Assembly (NCBI GenBank): GCA_015494795.1
Contig: WGAM01000068.1
Coordinates: forward strand, 1 to 35,118
From: Campylobacterota bacterium
GTDB lineage: Bacteria > Campylobacterota > Campylobacteria > Campylobacterales > Sulfurovaceae
Direction: 5' to 3'
DNA length: 35,118 nt
Below are positions 7,045 to 16,383 of this stretch, one piece after another (position 1 is the stretch's first letter; each line of letters starts with the position of its first letter). The notes under the pieces are model-generated. The model was given only the letters and a program-made list of their open reading frames with translations, ran no database searches and was not told the DNA's origin. A program made the translations under genes and the position numbers.

Positions 7045-8367
7045 ATGATTAATAAAAATATAATGAGCTTTATAATCTTATCTCTTATTGATATAATAGT
7101 ATTAATTTTACTTTTTTATATAACTGCCTTTATTAGAGATAATCTATATATTAGTAATATTCCTCCTTTTAATAAAATAGAGTTTATAGACTTCTCCTTT
7201 GCTATTATTATAGCACTATTTCTCTTTTTTAATGAAAAAATATACTCATTTAGATATGATTTTTGGCAAGAGTCTAAAAAGATAATTAAATCTCTATTTT
7301 TAACATATCTACTAGTTTTAACTATATTAGCTCTAATGAAAACAAATCAAGAGTACTCAAGACTATTTATAACTATATATTTTATACTAGCAATATTTTT
7401 AATTCCTATTATCAAAATATATAGTAAAAGAGTGTTATACTCATTTGATTTTTTAAAAAAAAGAGTTCTTATTATTGGAGAAGAGAGCGAAAAAAATAGA
7501 TTTAAAAGAGAATTTAAAATAAACTTCTATTTAGGAGAGTGTTATGATGAAAAAAATTATGATACAGTTATTATTATCTCAAAAAATATGAGAGTTGATA
7601 GATTAAATAGTTTAATATATAAATATAGAGATATTAGTGGTGGAGTCTATATTGTTCCATATATTACAGATATAAATTTTGCATACTCAACTATTATGGA
7701 GTACTCAAATATTCAATTAAACTCTATATTTATTGAGAATAGACTACTTATAAAGAAAAATATAATTTTAAAAAATATTTTTGATAAGCTTGTAGCTATC
7801 TTAATTATGCCTATATTTATACCAATTCATATAGTTATATCTATCTTAATAAAAGTAGATTCAAAAGGCTCTATTTTATTTAAACAGCCCCGTTTAGGAA
7901 AAGATAATAGCACTTTTTTATGTTATAAATATAGAACTATGTATGAAAATTCAGATACCATACTAGAAGAGTATCTACTTAAAAATCCTGATGAGATAGA
8001 CTATTATAGTAAATATCATAAATATAAAAATGACCCAAGAGTCACTAAAATTGGCTCACTTCTTCGCTCAACCTCTCTTGATGAACTTCCACAGATTTTA
8101 AATATATTAAAAGGGGAGATGAGTCTAGTAGGTCCTAGACCATATATGTTAAATGAGGCAGAAAAATTAGGAGAAGATAGAGATTTAATCTTAAAAGTGA
8201 AACCTGGGATTACAGGACTTTGGCAGGTTAATGGAAGAAACAATCTAACCTTTAAGCAGAGAAATGAGTTAGAGGTTTGGTATATTAAAAATTGGCTATT
8301 TTGGGATGATTTTATTATTTTAATCAAGACTATTAAAGTAGTTATACTAAAAGTGGGAGTTAATTAA
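7045..8367 (+). CDS. Polyprenyl-phosphate sugar-1-phosphate transferase (WbaP/PssY-like initiating transferase)
   Basis: Transfers a sugar-1-phosphate from a UDP-sugar to undecaprenyl phosphate, the first step of a surface glycan. The protein has 440 residues. About four N-terminal membrane segments (within 8-30, 48-66, 83-98, 107-126) lead to a degenerate nucleotide-binding-like region (138-210). The conserved catalytic bacterial sugar transferase domain spans 243-440, with a membrane re-entrant helix at about 247-270, PRLGKD, KYRTM, the Asp-Glu dyad in SLDELPQ (344-350), MSLVGPRP (359-366) and KPGITGLWQVNGR (386-398). This long form matches WbaP. No other glycan genes are in the window, so the sugar is unknown. 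Confidence 0.88.
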   Translation: MINKNIMSFIILSLIDIIVLILLFYITAFIRDNLYISNIPPFNKIEFIDFSFAIIIALFLFFNEKIYSFRYDFWQESKKIIKSLFLTYLLVLTILALMKTNQEYSRLFITIYFILAIFLIPIIKIYSKRVLYSFDFLKKRVLIIGEESEKNRFKREFKINFYLGECYDEKNYDTVIIISKNMRVDRLNSLIYKYRDISGGVYIVPYITDINFAYSTIMEYSNIQLNSIFIENRLLIKKNIILKNIFDKLVAILIMPIFIPIHIVISILIKVDSKGSILFKQPRLGKDNSTFLCYKYRTMYENSDTILEEYLLKNPDEIDYYSKYHKYKNDPRVTKIGSLLRSTSLDELPQILNILKGEMSLVGPRPYMLNEAEKLGEDRDLILKVKPGITGLWQVNGRNNLTFKQRNELEVWYIKNWLFWDDFIILIKTIKVVILKVGVN

Positions 8368-8383
8368 TCTCTGTAAAATAGGA

Positions 8384-8389
8384 TATAAT
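8384..8389 (+). promoter_or_regulatory. -10 element before the small membrane protein gene
   Basis: GGATATAAT lies 27 bases before the start, which suggests the following genes can be transcribed apart from the sugar transferase gene. Confidence 0.35.
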
Positions 8390-8415
8390 TATAAAAAAAT
8401 GACAAAAGAGTTTTT

Positions 8416-8925
8416 ATGATTTTTCAGATATTATCTAAATTTATCCCATCACTGCTATATAGTATTATCTTTTTAGGATTTTTCTATTGGCAATTTATAT
8501 ATATATATAGCTTAATTATTAAACACTTTTCAACATATAGACTATTTATACTATATGGATATATGTTTATATATCTTTTTGGAGTACAAATAGTAACAGT
8601 ATCACTTATTAATCTAATAGATAGATATTTAATAAAAAAAGCTAGTTTTACTATCATCTCCATATCAACTATGATTATCTTTTATATACTCTCTTTTCAT
8701 AATTTTTATCATGTTATAGACTATTTTATAAAATATCCACTATCATATAGTGCTATAATAGGTATAGTGTTTTTCATACTATTATCTTTTGGATATAGTA
8801 TATATAGCATAGTTCTAGCCATATTAAAAAAAACTATTCCACTGTGGCATATATCTGTTTTTTTAATATTAGCAGTGATATATAGTATTGGATTTATCTA
8901 TTTTTATTCTATACCACTTGTTTAA
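8416..8925 (+). CDS. Five-span membrane protein of unknown function
   Basis: A 169-residue, highly hydrophobic protein rich in Ile, Tyr, Phe and Ser. Five membrane segments can be drawn at about 11-34, 43-66, 76-94, 111-135 and 142-165, with short loops and few charges. I recognise no family. A ribosome-binding AAAAGAG precedes the ATG. The TPR protein gene begins 31 bases downstream on the same strand, so a shared transcript and a role at the membrane with that protein are possible (inference only). Confidence 0.6.
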   Translation: MIFQILSKFIPSLLYSIIFLGFFYWQFIYIYSLIIKHFSTYRLFILYGYMFIYLFGVQIVTVSLINLIDRYLIKKASFTIISISTMIIFYILSFHNFYHVIDYFIKYPLSYSAIIGIVFFILLSFGYSIYSIVLAILKKTIPLWHISVFLILAVIYSIGFIYFYSIPLV

Positions 8926-8956
8926 AATATGTTAGAATATAAGAAAAAGGTATAAA

Positions 8957-10006
8957 TTGGATAAAATTCTTCCATCATATAGTGACCCTCTATTTAGTAT
9001 TTTAATAATTACAATACTCATACTTATAGTTGCTCTTGTCTCATATTTTTTAGGTAACTATAAAGAGGAGAGAGAGAAAAAAAATTTAAAAAAATTTTTA
9101 GGAACAATTAATATTGATAACTCAATATTAGATATTAATAAGTTACCATTTGAAACATCATTAATCTCACCTCTATCTATGGTTGCTAAAAGTTTTGCTA
9201 CTAATGGTGAATATCAAAAAGCTATTAGTATATATCTATATCTTATTAATCATATTCAACAATTTTTTCAAAAAGAGTATCTACTACAGGAGTTGGGAGA
9301 GACATATTTTAAAGCAGGTTTTTTAAAACGCTCAGAGTCTATATTTTTAGAAATTTTAAAAAAGCACCCAAGAAATAGAGAAGTTTTATACTCACTAGAG
9401 ATTATATATGAGCGTCTAAATGAGTATAAAAGAGCTAAAGAGACTCTTATTCCTCTTGAGATTATGGGGGAGAATATTGAAAAATTAAGAGTAAATTTAG
9501 AGTTATCTACTCTTCTTAAAGATAGTACTATCTATAAAGATGAGAGAGTAAAAAGAGTAATAGAGTTTATGAAAAAAGAGCCATTTTTATATAGAAGAGC
9601 AATAAGAGAGCTTTTCAAAATAGATAGTAATATTGCTTGGAATAATTTAGATATGGATAAAATTGATATAATTATTGATATTCTATGGTTATTACCCTCT
9701 TCAAACCTCAATTTTGATATAATCTCATCTAATGAGATACTAAAGAGTATCTACACTGCAAAGGGGATTTTACATATAGAAGATAGTCTGCCTAATATTG
9801 GTATATTTGTTATTGATACTATTAACTCTGCACAGAAAGGAGGCTCTTTTAATATTGATTTAAACTTTAGTTATAGCTGTAGTAGATGTAGAGATAGTTT
9901 TCCTATATCATTTGATAGATGTCCTAGATGTTATGCTATAAATTCAATAATATTAAATAGTACAATAACAGAAAAAAGAGCATATAGAGGCTACTCTCTA
10001 TTTTAA
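8957..10006 (+). CDS. Membrane-anchored TPR protein with C-terminal zinc ribbon (LapB/YciM-like layout)
   Basis: A 349-residue protein starting at TTG, supported by AAAAAGG about 8 bases upstream. One N-terminal membrane segment (about 13-31) is followed by a basic stretch, TPR-like helices (about 68-200; YQKAISIYLYL, AGFLKRSESIFLEILKKHP, YKRAKETL) and a less repetitive helical part. The C-terminus carries CSRC...CPRC, a rubredoxin-like metal site. This order of parts is that of LapB (YciM), which in E. coli ties LPS assembly to FtsH-controlled LpxC turnover. The match here is architectural, so the function is inferred. The rnc gene follows 36 bases later. Confidence 0.7.
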   Translation: MDKILPSYSDPLFSILIITILILIVALVSYFLGNYKEEREKKNLKKFLGTINIDNSILDINKLPFETSLISPLSMVAKSFATNGEYQKAISIYLYLINHIQQFFQKEYLLQELGETYFKAGFLKRSESIFLEILKKHPRNREVLYSLEIIYERLNEYKRAKETLIPLEIMGENIEKLRVNLELSTLLKDSTIYKDERVKRVIEFMKKEPFLYRRAIRELFKIDSNIAWNNLDMDKIDIIIDILWLLPSSNLNFDIISSNEILKSIYTAKGILHIEDSLPNIGIFVIDTINSAQKGGSFNIDLNFSYSCSRCRDSFPISFDRCPRCYAINSIILNSTITEKRAYRGYSLF

Positions 10007-10042
10007 TTGTATATAATATAAAAATTTTAATAAAGGAAAGAA

Positions 10043-10726
10043 ATGAGCAAATTTAAAGCTTTAGAAGATGCTTTAAACTATAGTTTTAAAAATGAAAATC
10101 TCATCACCGAAGCACTCACTCATAAAAGTTATAAAAAACCCTATAATAACGAGAGATTGGAGTTTTTAGGTGATGCTGTTCTTGATTTAATAGTAGGTGA
10201 GTATCTTTTTAAAAAATTTGAAAAAGAAGATGAGGGGATTTTATCTAAAATTAGAGCATCTCTAGTCAATGAGAAGGGTTTTACAAAATTAGCACAAAAT
10301 ATAAATTTAGGAGACTCTATATTTATATCTTTAGCTGAAGAGAATAATGGAGGTAGAACTAAACCATCTCTACTATCAAATGCATTTGAGGCTGTAATAG
10401 GGGCTATATATTTAGAGAGTGGATTGGTTACTGCATCTAAAATAGTAGTAGAGCTTATTGAAAAGAGCTATGATAATATAGATTTAAACTCCCTCTCAAA
10501 AGATTTTAAGACAGCACTTCAGGAGTTAACACAAGCTGATTTTGGAGAGACACCAAACTATAAGATGATTAGAGCATTTGGTCCAGACCATAAGAAGGAG
10601 TTTGAGATAGCAGTTGAGTTACAAAATAAAATAATATCTACTGCTATTGGAAGAAGCAAAAAAGAGGCACAACAGAAGGCTGCTGATATTGCATTAAAAA
10701 AGCTTAAGGGAGAGAGTATTGAATAG
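10043..10726 (+). CDS. rnc: Ribonuclease III
   Basis: Cleaves double-stranded RNA during rRNA maturation and mRNA decay. The 227 residues include a catalytic domain (1-150) with the signature [11 protein letters not shown] at 36-46, the second acidic cluster in [13 protein letters not shown], and a C-terminal dsRNA-binding domain (about 153-222, ending [16 protein letters not shown]). AAAGGAAAG precedes the ATG. Its last eight bases overlap the start of aroC, so translation of the two should be coupled. In Helicobacter pylori rnhA lies directly before rnc; here a TPR gene does. Confidence 0.96.
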   Translation: MSKFKALEDALNYSFKNENLITEALTHKSYKKPYNNERLEFLGDAVLDLIVGEYLFKKFEKEDEGILSKIRASLVNEKGFTKLAQNINLGDSIFISLAEENNGGRTKPSLLSNAFEAVIGAIYLESGLVTASKIVVELIEKSYDNIDLNSLSKDFKTALQELTQADFGETPNYKMIRAFGPDHKKEFEIAVELQNKIISTAIGRSKKEAQQKAADIALKKLKGESIE

Positions 10727-11795
10727 ATTTGGAGAGAGATTTTCAATTACAACTTTTGGAGAGTCACATGGTAAGGCTATTGGGTGTATTGTTGATGGAG
10801 TTCCTGCTGGATTAAAGATAGATGAAGAGTATATTCAAAATGAACTAGATAGAAGAAAACCGGGTAAAAGTAGATTAGAGACAGCAAGAAAAGAGGATGA
10901 TATAGTAGAGATACTATCTGGTACTTTTGAGGGAGTATCTACTGGAACTCCTATTATGATGATAATCTATAATAGCAATCAAAAGAGCCGTGATTATGAT
11001 AGTATTAAAAATCTATTTAGACCATCTCATGCAGATTTTACATATCATCATAAATATGGAGTTAGAGACTATAGAGGAGGTGGTAGAAGTTCAGCAAGAG
11101 AGACTGCTAGTAGAGTAGCAGGGGGAGCTATTGCTAAACTCATCTTAAAGAGTATTGGCATAACTATAGAGTCTGGTATATCTGAAATTGCAGGAATAGA
11201 GGCTAAAGAGTATGATTTTAATCATGCCAAAAAGAGTAAATTATACGCATTAGATAAAAATATAGAGCCACTTCAAGAGAAAGCTATCTTAGAGGCTAAA
11301 AATAGTCATGACTCTGTTGGTGGAGTGGTTGTTACTATTGCAAAGGGAGTTCCTATTGGATTGGGTGAGCCTATATATTATAAGTTAGATGCTATTTTAG
11401 CAGATGCAATGATGAGTATAAATGCCTCAAAAGCTGTAGAGATTGGAGATGGTATATTATCTACTAAAATAAAAGGTAGTCAAAATAATGATGAAATTAC
11501 TCCAGATGGATTTAAATCTAACCACTCAGGAGGTACTCTTGGAGGTATATCTAACGGAGATGATATTATTGTAAAGACCTACTTTAAACCAACTCCATCT
11601 ATATTTAAACCACAAGATACTATAGATAAAAGTAAGAAACCTGTAGTATGTGAACTAAAAGGGAGACACGACCCATGTGTTGCTATTAGAGGCTCTATTG
11701 TATGTGAGGCAATGATGGCATTGGTACTAGTTGATATGTTACTCTTAAATATGGGTAGTAAAATGGAGCATATTAAGGCTATATACCAATATTAA
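10719..11795 (+). CDS. aroC: Chorismate synthase
   Basis: Forms chorismate from EPSP, the last step of the shikimate pathway, using reduced FMN. The length, 358 residues, is normal. The start is TTG inside the end of rnc, with AGGGAGAG at the right distance. It gives the canonical N-terminus [20 protein letters not shown], so I prefer it to any later ATG. Other family signatures are [15 protein letters not shown] (about 122-136) and KGSQNNDEI. The shikimate product it needs would come from genes elsewhere. Confidence 0.96.
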   Translation: MNRFGERFSITTFGESHGKAIGCIVDGVPAGLKIDEEYIQNELDRRKPGKSRLETARKEDDIVEILSGTFEGVSTGTPIMMIIYNSNQKSRDYDSIKNLFRPSHADFTYHHKYGVRDYRGGGRSSARETASRVAGGAIAKLILKSIGITIESGISEIAGIEAKEYDFNHAKKSKLYALDKNIEPLQEKAILEAKNSHDSVGGVVVTIAKGVPIGLGEPIYYKLDAILADAMMSINASKAVEIGDGILSTKIKGSQNNDEITPDGFKSNHSGGTLGGISNGDDIIVKTYFKPTPSIFKPQDTIDKSKKPVVCELKGRHDPCVAIRGSIVCEAMMALVLVDMLLLNMGSKMEHIKAIYQY

Positions 11796-11830
11796 CTATA
11801 TAAACTACCCGATTGAACAATCAATGACTA

Positions 11831-11888
11831 TTTTATAAAAGTAAACTTTTGTAAAAAAAAAGATAAACCCCACTATTTTAAATAGTGG
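11831..11888 (-). terminator. Double hairpin between convergent aroC and yeiH-like genes
   Basis: CCACTATTT and AAATAGTGG (11870-11888) form a 9-bp stem with a one-base centre. On the minus strand it is followed by GGTTTATC and a run of nine T, a good terminator for the transporter gene. A second near-perfect 12-bp arm pair (11831-11842 with 11845-11856, one G-U) lies beyond. The stem may also stop aroC transcription, but the plus side lacks a T-tract. Confidence 0.65.
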
Positions 11889-11897
11889 AGAGTAAAA

Positions 11898-12962
11898 TTA
11901 TATTATGCTACAGACTATTTTTGTAACAATAAATCCACCAATAACAAGCCATACAAACATACCTAAAGCTGTATATACAGGTGCTAAACCTAAACCTTTA
12001 AATTTAGAAAATCTAGTTCCCATACCAAGTGCTGTCATTGCCATAGTTAAAAGAAATGTATCTATGCTATTAATAATATTTACAATATTTTGAGGAATTA
12101 AATGGAATGAGTTAAATCCTGCTACACCAATAAAGTAAACAGCAAACCAAGGAATAACAAGTTTAACAGCATTACCATTTCCACCCTCTTTTTTTGCACT
12201 ATAACTTAGATAAATCCCTAATATAATTAACATAGGTGCAATCATAATAACTCTAGTCATCTTTACAATAACAGCATTGTTTGCCATTTCTATTGGAGAG
12301 TTTGGAATAGAGAACGGAACAGCAACAACTTGTGCAACCTCATGAATTGTTCCACCAACATAGATACCAAACTGTGAAGGAGTCATGTGAAGAAAGCCTT
12401 TAGCTGGTTCTATAATTACAGAGTATAAAACAGGATATAGAAACATAGAGATAGTTCCAAATAGGACAACCATAGATACAGCAATAGCAGTCTTATGTCC
12501 TTCTGCTTTTAGTACAGGCTCTGTAGCTAAAACAGCTGCAGCTCCACATACAGAAGCTCCTGATGCTGTTAACATAGATGTATCTTTCTCCATACCAAAG
12601 ATTTTAGTTCCAAGCCAACTACCAAATATAAATGTAGTTGAGAGCATTATTAGAGATACTAAAAATCCCTCCAATCCAACATCCATTATCTGTTGAAATG
12701 TAATTCTAAATCCATATATTACAATAGCAAAACGGAGGATTTTTTTTCCTGAAAATGTAATACCTGTATCCCATGCATCTGGAATATGGTTATGTAGTAT
12801 ATTTGCATAAAAAATACCCATAACAATACCAATAACAAGTGGAGATAACCCCAAAGCATGAATTGGAGCTAATCCTGCAATATATGTAGCTGCTGCTGAA
12901 AATATAGCAACAAATAGGATACCACTCATAGTACCTGAACGATTTTCTGGTGAAAATGCCAT
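11898..12962 (-). CDS. YeiH-family (UPF0324) putative sulfate/anion exporter
   Basis: A 354-residue integral membrane protein with about ten hydrophobic segments. Family-typical stretches include SPLVIGIVMGI, the GKKILRFAIVIYGFRITFQQI segment near 73-93, and ASGASVCGAAAVLATEPV (about 134-150), which is the most conserved part of the YeiH family. Members are annotated as putative sulfate exporters; YeiH itself is poorly characterised, so the substrate is uncertain. It is monocistronic on the minus strand with a strong terminator after the stop, and no LysR-type regulator is adjacent, unlike E. coli yeiE-yeiH. Confidence 0.85.
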   Translation of the reverse strand: MAFSPENRSGTMSGILFVAIFSAAATYIAGLAPIHALGLSPLVIGIVMGIFYANILHNHIPDAWDTGITFSGKKILRFAIVIYGFRITFQQIMDVGLEGFLVSLIMLSTTFIFGSWLGTKIFGMEKDTSMLTASGASVCGAAAVLATEPVLKAEGHKTAIAVSMVVLFGTISMFLYPVLYSVIIEPAKGFLHMTPSQFGIYVGGTIHEVAQVVAVPFSIPNSPIEMANNAVIVKMTRVIMIAPMLIILGIYLSYSAKKEGGNGNAVKLVIPWFAVYFIGVAGFNSFHLIPQNIVNIINSIDTFLLTMAMTALGMGTRFSKFKGLGLAPVYTALGMFVWLVIGGFIVTKIVCSII

Positions 12963-13084
12963 AAAGTTCCCTTTATATTAAAATATTTGATAAAATTATA
13001 AGATTTTTATATTTAAAAAGAGTAGATAAGTTAATTTTATTAATATTTTTTTTTTAATATGTTTCATTTATTAAAGGGGTAAAG

Positions 13085-13693
13085 ATGTCTTTTAAATATG
13101 CTATTGCTTTGACTGGTGGAATTGCTACAGGTAAAAGTACAGTTGCTAAGAAATTTATAGATTTTGGATTTAATCTTATAGATGCTGATAGGATAGCTCA
13201 TATAATATTAGATAGGAATTATTTAGAGATAGCTAAACTATTTGGACGCAGATATATTAGAGATAATAGAGTAGATAGAAAATTATTAGGTAGTTTAATA
13301 TTTTCAGATAAAAAAGCTAAAAAGTCTCTTGAAGAGTTACTACACCCTCAAATATATCAAGAGATTAAGAGATTATCTATAGAGCAGGATAGTCTAAAGA
13401 GACCCTATTTAGTTGATATTCCTCTATTTTTTGAGACAAATCGCTATCCTATAAAAAGAGTCATAGTTGTATATACACCAAAAGATATACAGCTAAAAAG
13501 ATTAATGAAAAGAGATAATATATCATTAGAAGATGCTAAAAAAAGAGTTAATTCACAGCTAGATATAGAGACTAAAAGATTAAAAGCCTCATATTTAATA
13601 GATAATAGTAAAAATTTAAAATCTCTTCAATATGAGTGTGATAAGGTTAAGGAACAGATTTTATTAGATTTTAAAAGGGGATATTATGTTTAG
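13085..13693 (+). CDS. coaE: Dephospho-CoA kinase
   Basis: Phosphorylates the ribose 3'-OH of dephospho-CoA, the last step of coenzyme A synthesis. The 202 residues are standard. The P-loop GGIATGKST lies at 11-19, the substrate region DADRIAH at about 34-40, and LHPQI followed by VDIPLFFE is typical of CoaE. AAGGGG precedes the ATG by 5 bases. It overlaps the L,D-transpeptidase gene by eight bases, so the two form an operon, probably with comM. Confidence 0.95.
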   Translation: MSFKYAIALTGGIATGKSTVAKKFIDFGFNLIDADRIAHIILDRNYLEIAKLFGRRYIRDNRVDRKLLGSLIFSDKKAKKSLEELLHPQIYQEIKRLSIEQDSLKRPYLVDIPLFFETNRYPIKRVIVVYTPKDIQLKRLMKRDNISLEDAKKRVNSQLDIETKRLKASYLIDNSKNLKSLQYECDKVKEQILLDFKRGYYV

Positions 13694-14186
13694 ATGGATA
13701 ATCTTTTTAACACTTTTTTATACTTTATTGGGAGCTACTGAGCTATATAATACTATAGCAGATAAGATTATTATTAAAAAATCAACAAGAATGTTATATC
13801 TATTGGCAAATGGAAAGGTATTTGCTAAATATCACATCTCTTTAGGAGCAGTTCCAAAGGGTGCTAAAGAGAGAGAGGGGGATATGAAGACTCCAGAAGG
13901 GGCTTATATTTTAGATTGGAGAAAGAGAAGTAAACTATATAATATGTCTCTTCATATATCATATCCAAACAAGAGAGATAGAGCTAGAGCAAAAAAGTTA
14001 AATGTTAATCCAGGAGGTATGATAATGATACATGGAACTCCATCTAACTGGTCACTATCTCCTATCGGAGATTGGCTTCCAATGCTTTTAGATTGGACAG
14101 AGGGGTGTATAGCTTTAAGTAATGATGATATGGAAAATGTTTGGAACCAGACAAGAGATAAAATACCTGTATATATAATACCTTAA
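13686..14186 (+). CDS. L,D-transpeptidase (YkuD domain), exported
   Basis: Expected to form 3-3 peptidoglycan cross-links, attach proteins to the wall or trim tetrapeptides in the periplasm. The 166 residues begin with a signal peptide (about 1-17). The YkuD domain fills the rest, with catalytic His116 in MIMIHGTPS and Cys141 in WTEGCIALSN. The TEGC form replaces the more common SHGC, as in the TDGCIAV-type branch found in many Proteobacteria. It is translationally coupled to coaE by an eight-base overlap. The exact cell-wall role is not deducible. Confidence 0.85.
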   Translation: MFRWIIFLTLFYTLLGATELYNTIADKIIIKKSTRMLYLLANGKVFAKYHISLGAVPKGAKEREGDMKTPEGAYILDWRKRSKLYNMSLHISYPNKRDRARAKKLNVNPGGMIMIHGTPSNWSLSPIGDWLPMLLDWTEGCIALSNDDMENVWNQTRDKIPVYIIP

Positions 14187-14203
14187 TATTTTTTTAAATA
14201 TTT

Positions 14204-15763
14204 ATGTTAAAATATCACATGAAGCAAAATAGTAGTAAATTAGATAAGAATAGTATTGTAAATAGTTTAAATTGTGCAACATTAGATGGATTGAATGCAA
14301 AACCTATTGAGGTTGAGGCGACATTTACAAAAGGGTTACCAAATTTTTTAATAGTTGGATTAGTAAGTAGTGATATTCAAGAGGCGAAAGAGAGAGTAAA
14401 ATCTGCACTTCTTACAAATAGTTTTAAATTTCCTCCATTAAAGGTTACTATTAACTTAAGCCCTAGTGATATTAAGAAGAGTGGAACACATTTTGATTTA
14501 GTTATAGCTCTTCTTATTGCATTATATGAGAAGAGAATAGAATCAAAAGATATATTTATCTTTGGTGAGCTTGGATTAGATGGTAGAGTAAAATCAAGCT
14601 CAACTCTATTTCCTATTATTCTCTCACTTAAAGAGCAAGGATTACTAAAAAAAGCAGTAGTTCCTAAAGAGGCTATGGAGTATCTATCTTATATTGCAGG
14701 AGTTGAATTTATCCCTGTTAGCTCATTAGATGAAGCGATTAATATCTTTAAAACTAACTCTTTTACATATATAACTAAAAAATTTGACTATAAAGCAAAA
14801 CATTTTATTATCAATAAAAAAAGATATTTTTATGATGATACTATTGAGATTGATTTTAAAGATATAAAGGGGCAAAGTGTTGCAAAAAGAGCCTCAATAG
14901 TTGCATCTGCTGGTATGCATAACTTTTTAATGGAGGGAAATCCAGGGTGTGGAAAGAGCATGATAGCAAAAAGATTAAGAGATATTTTACCACCTCTTAT
15001 GGAGAGTGAGATGCTATCTATTGCAAAACATCAATTTTTAGATGGGACTACTCCAGACTTTAAAGCAAAAAGACCAGTTCGTTCACCACACCACACAGCC
15101 ACATTAGCATCAATCTTTGGAGGAGGCTCACATAGAGCTAGAATTGGAGAGGTAGCTTTAGCTCATAATGGTGTCTTATTTTTTGATGAGTTACCACATT
15201 TTCCTAAAAATATATTAGAGGCACTAAGAGAACCATTGCAAGATAGAGTAGTGAATATCTCTAGGGTAAACTCAAAAGTAGAGTATGATGCAGATATTAT
15301 GTTTGTTGGAGCTATGAACCCATGTCCATGTGGAAATCTATTATCTAAAAAGAAAACTTGTAGATGTAGTAAAAGAGAGATAAAAAGATATAAAAATAGA
15401 CTATCTGACCCATTTTTAGACCGTATTGATATTTTTGTTGTAATGCAGGAGATTACTCCTACAGATAGAGGTGATATTAGCTCAAAAGAGATAAAAGATA
15501 TGGTAAACCTAGCATTTAAGTTACAAAAGAGTAGAGGACAGATTAGACTTAATGGTAAATTGGAGACTAAAGAGGTAGAGAAGTTTTGTATATTATCTAA
15601 AGAGGCAGAGAATACTCTAAATATAGCAGTAGAGAAGTTTGCTCTATCTCATAGAGCTATAGAGAGTATCAAAAAGGTATCTAGGACTATTGCAGATTTA
15701 GATAACTCTAAAAATATAGAGAAAAAACATCTATTAGAGGCACTATCATATAGAAGAAGATAA
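14204..15763 (+). CDS. comM: YifB/ComM-type Mg-chelatase-like AAA+ ATPase
   Basis: ComM is a hexameric helicase that promotes branch migration when transforming DNA is integrated. The order is N-terminal LonC-like domain (about 25-185, with PIEVEATFTKGLPNFLIVGL), AAA+ core with Walker A GNPGCGKS (245-252) and Walker B GVLFFDEL (323-330), the SPHHT motif (about 294-298), a Cys-rich insert CPCG...CRCSK, and the C-terminal lid. At 519 residues it is slightly long. Homologues usually begin near residue 22 here, and neither Met1 nor Met6 has a good ribosome binding site, so the true start is uncertain. Confidence 0.9.
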   Translation: MLKYHMKQNSSKLDKNSIVNSLNCATLDGLNAKPIEVEATFTKGLPNFLIVGLVSSDIQEAKERVKSALLTNSFKFPPLKVTINLSPSDIKKSGTHFDLVIALLIALYEKRIESKDIFIFGELGLDGRVKSSSTLFPIILSLKEQGLLKKAVVPKEAMEYLSYIAGVEFIPVSSLDEAINIFKTNSFTYITKKFDYKAKHFIINKKRYFYDDTIEIDFKDIKGQSVAKRASIVASAGMHNFLMEGNPGCGKSMIAKRLRDILPPLMESEMLSIAKHQFLDGTTPDFKAKRPVRSPHHTATLASIFGGGSHRARIGEVALAHNGVLFFDELPHFPKNILEALREPLQDRVVNISRVNSKVEYDADIMFVGAMNPCPCGNLLSKKKTCRCSKREIKRYKNRLSDPFLDRIDIFVVMQEITPTDRGDISSKEIKDMVNLAFKLQKSRGQIRLNGKLETKEVEKFCILSKEAENTLNIAVEKFALSHRAIESIKKVSRTIADLDNSKNIEKKHLLEALSYRRR

Positions 15764-15811
15764 AAATAGTATATTTTTTTACTATTAATTTAAAAAAAAA
15801 TATAAAATCTC

Positions 15812-15840
15812 TTGACATAATATTTTATTTTGACTATAAT
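15812..15840 (+). promoter_or_regulatory. Consensus sigma-70 promoter of the first tRNA cluster
   Basis: TTGACA (15812-15817), exactly 17 bases, then TATAAT (15835-15840). It is followed by TGCACTCC, a GC-richer discriminator of the type found at stringently controlled stable-RNA promoters. The start of transcription should lie near 15847, about 34 bases before tRNA-Pro. Confidence 0.85.
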
Positions 15841-15880
15841 TGCACTCCTTTTTAAGAGAGAGTTACTTTTAAAAAGTAAA

Positions 15881-15957
15881 CGGAGTGTAGCGCAGTCTGG
15901 TAGCGCACCTGGTTTGGGACCAGGGGGTCGAAGGTTCGAGTCCTTTCACTCCGACCA
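15881..15957 (+). tRNA. tRNA-Pro (anticodon UGG)
   Basis: 77 bases including encoded CCA. Acceptor CGGAGTG pairs with CACTCCG. The anticodon stem CCTGG/CCAGG carries loop TTTGGGA with anticodon TGG, and the T-arm GGTTCGAGTCC is normal. First gene of a five-tRNA operon. Confidence 0.97.
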
Positions 15958-15997
15958 TGATATTTAAAAATATGATAGTTAAATCAAAGATTTGATG

Positions 15998-16073
15998 GTA
16001 GGCGTAGTTCAGTTGGTAGAGCACCTGTTTGTGGCACAGGTTGTCGCGGGTTCGAGCCCCGTCGCCTACCCCA
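15998..16073 (+). tRNA. tRNA-His (anticodon GUG)
   Basis: Acceptor GTAGGCG pairs with CGCCTAC, and the discriminator is C followed by CCA. A G at 15997 supplies the extra G-1 that pairs with C73, the identity mark of tRNA-His. The anticodon loop TTGTGGC sits on stem CCTGT/ACAGG. Confidence 0.97.
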
Positions 16074-16106
16074 TTTTGGTAAGTAGGTGTAACCTAAAAT
16101 GACGAA

Positions 16107-16183
16107 GCGCTAGTGGCTCAACTGGATAGAGCATCAGACTTCGGATCTGAGGGTTAGGGGTTCGAGTCCTCTCTGGCGTACCA
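16107..16183 (+). tRNA. tRNA-Arg (anticodon UCG)
   Basis: 77 bases with encoded CCA. The anticodon stem TCAGA/TCTGA holds loop CTTCGGA. The acceptor GCGCTAG/CTGGCGT includes two G-U pairs. T-arm GGGTTCGAGTCC-like and normal. Confidence 0.95.
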
Positions 16184-16206
16184 CTTGATTTAATTATTCT
16201 ATTAAT

Positions 16207-16283
16207 GCACTCGTAGCTCAGCTGGATAGAGCACTCGCCTTCTAAGCGAGTGGTCTCAGGTTCGAATCCTGACGGGTGTACCA
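16207..16283 (+). tRNA. tRNA-Arg (anticodon UCU)
   Basis: 77 bases with encoded CCA. The anticodon stem CTCGC/GCGAG holds loop CTTCTAA. It reads AGA, the arginine codon that dominates the genes in this window. Confidence 0.97.
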
Positions 16284-16293
16284 CTTAAATTAT

Positions 16294-16378
16294 GCGGATG
16301 TGGTGAAATTGGTATACACGCTAGACTTAGGATCTAGTGCTTCACGGCGTGGAGGTTCGAGTCCTCTCATCCGCACCA
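16294..16378 (+). tRNA. tRNA-Leu (anticodon UAG)
   Basis: 85 bases with a long variable arm and encoded CCA. Acceptor GCGGATG/CATCCGC; anticodon stem CTAGA/TCTAG with loop CTTAGGA. It is the last tRNA of the cluster and ends five bases before the stop of the convergent NlpC gene. Confidence 0.97.
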
Positions 16379-16383
16379 TAAAT

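Noticed and set aside
15765-15786. Hairpin AATAGTA/TACTATT after comM as a terminator
   Set aside because: The T-run lies in the loop and an A-run follows the stem, so a rho-independent terminator on the plus strand is not supported.
16066-16284. 72-residue minus-strand frame across the tRNA cluster (SGFEPETTRLEGECSIQLSYE type)
   Set aside because: It is the antisense of tRNA-Arg genes; this is a well-known false protein produced by translating tRNA clusters. The tRNAs are structurally certain.
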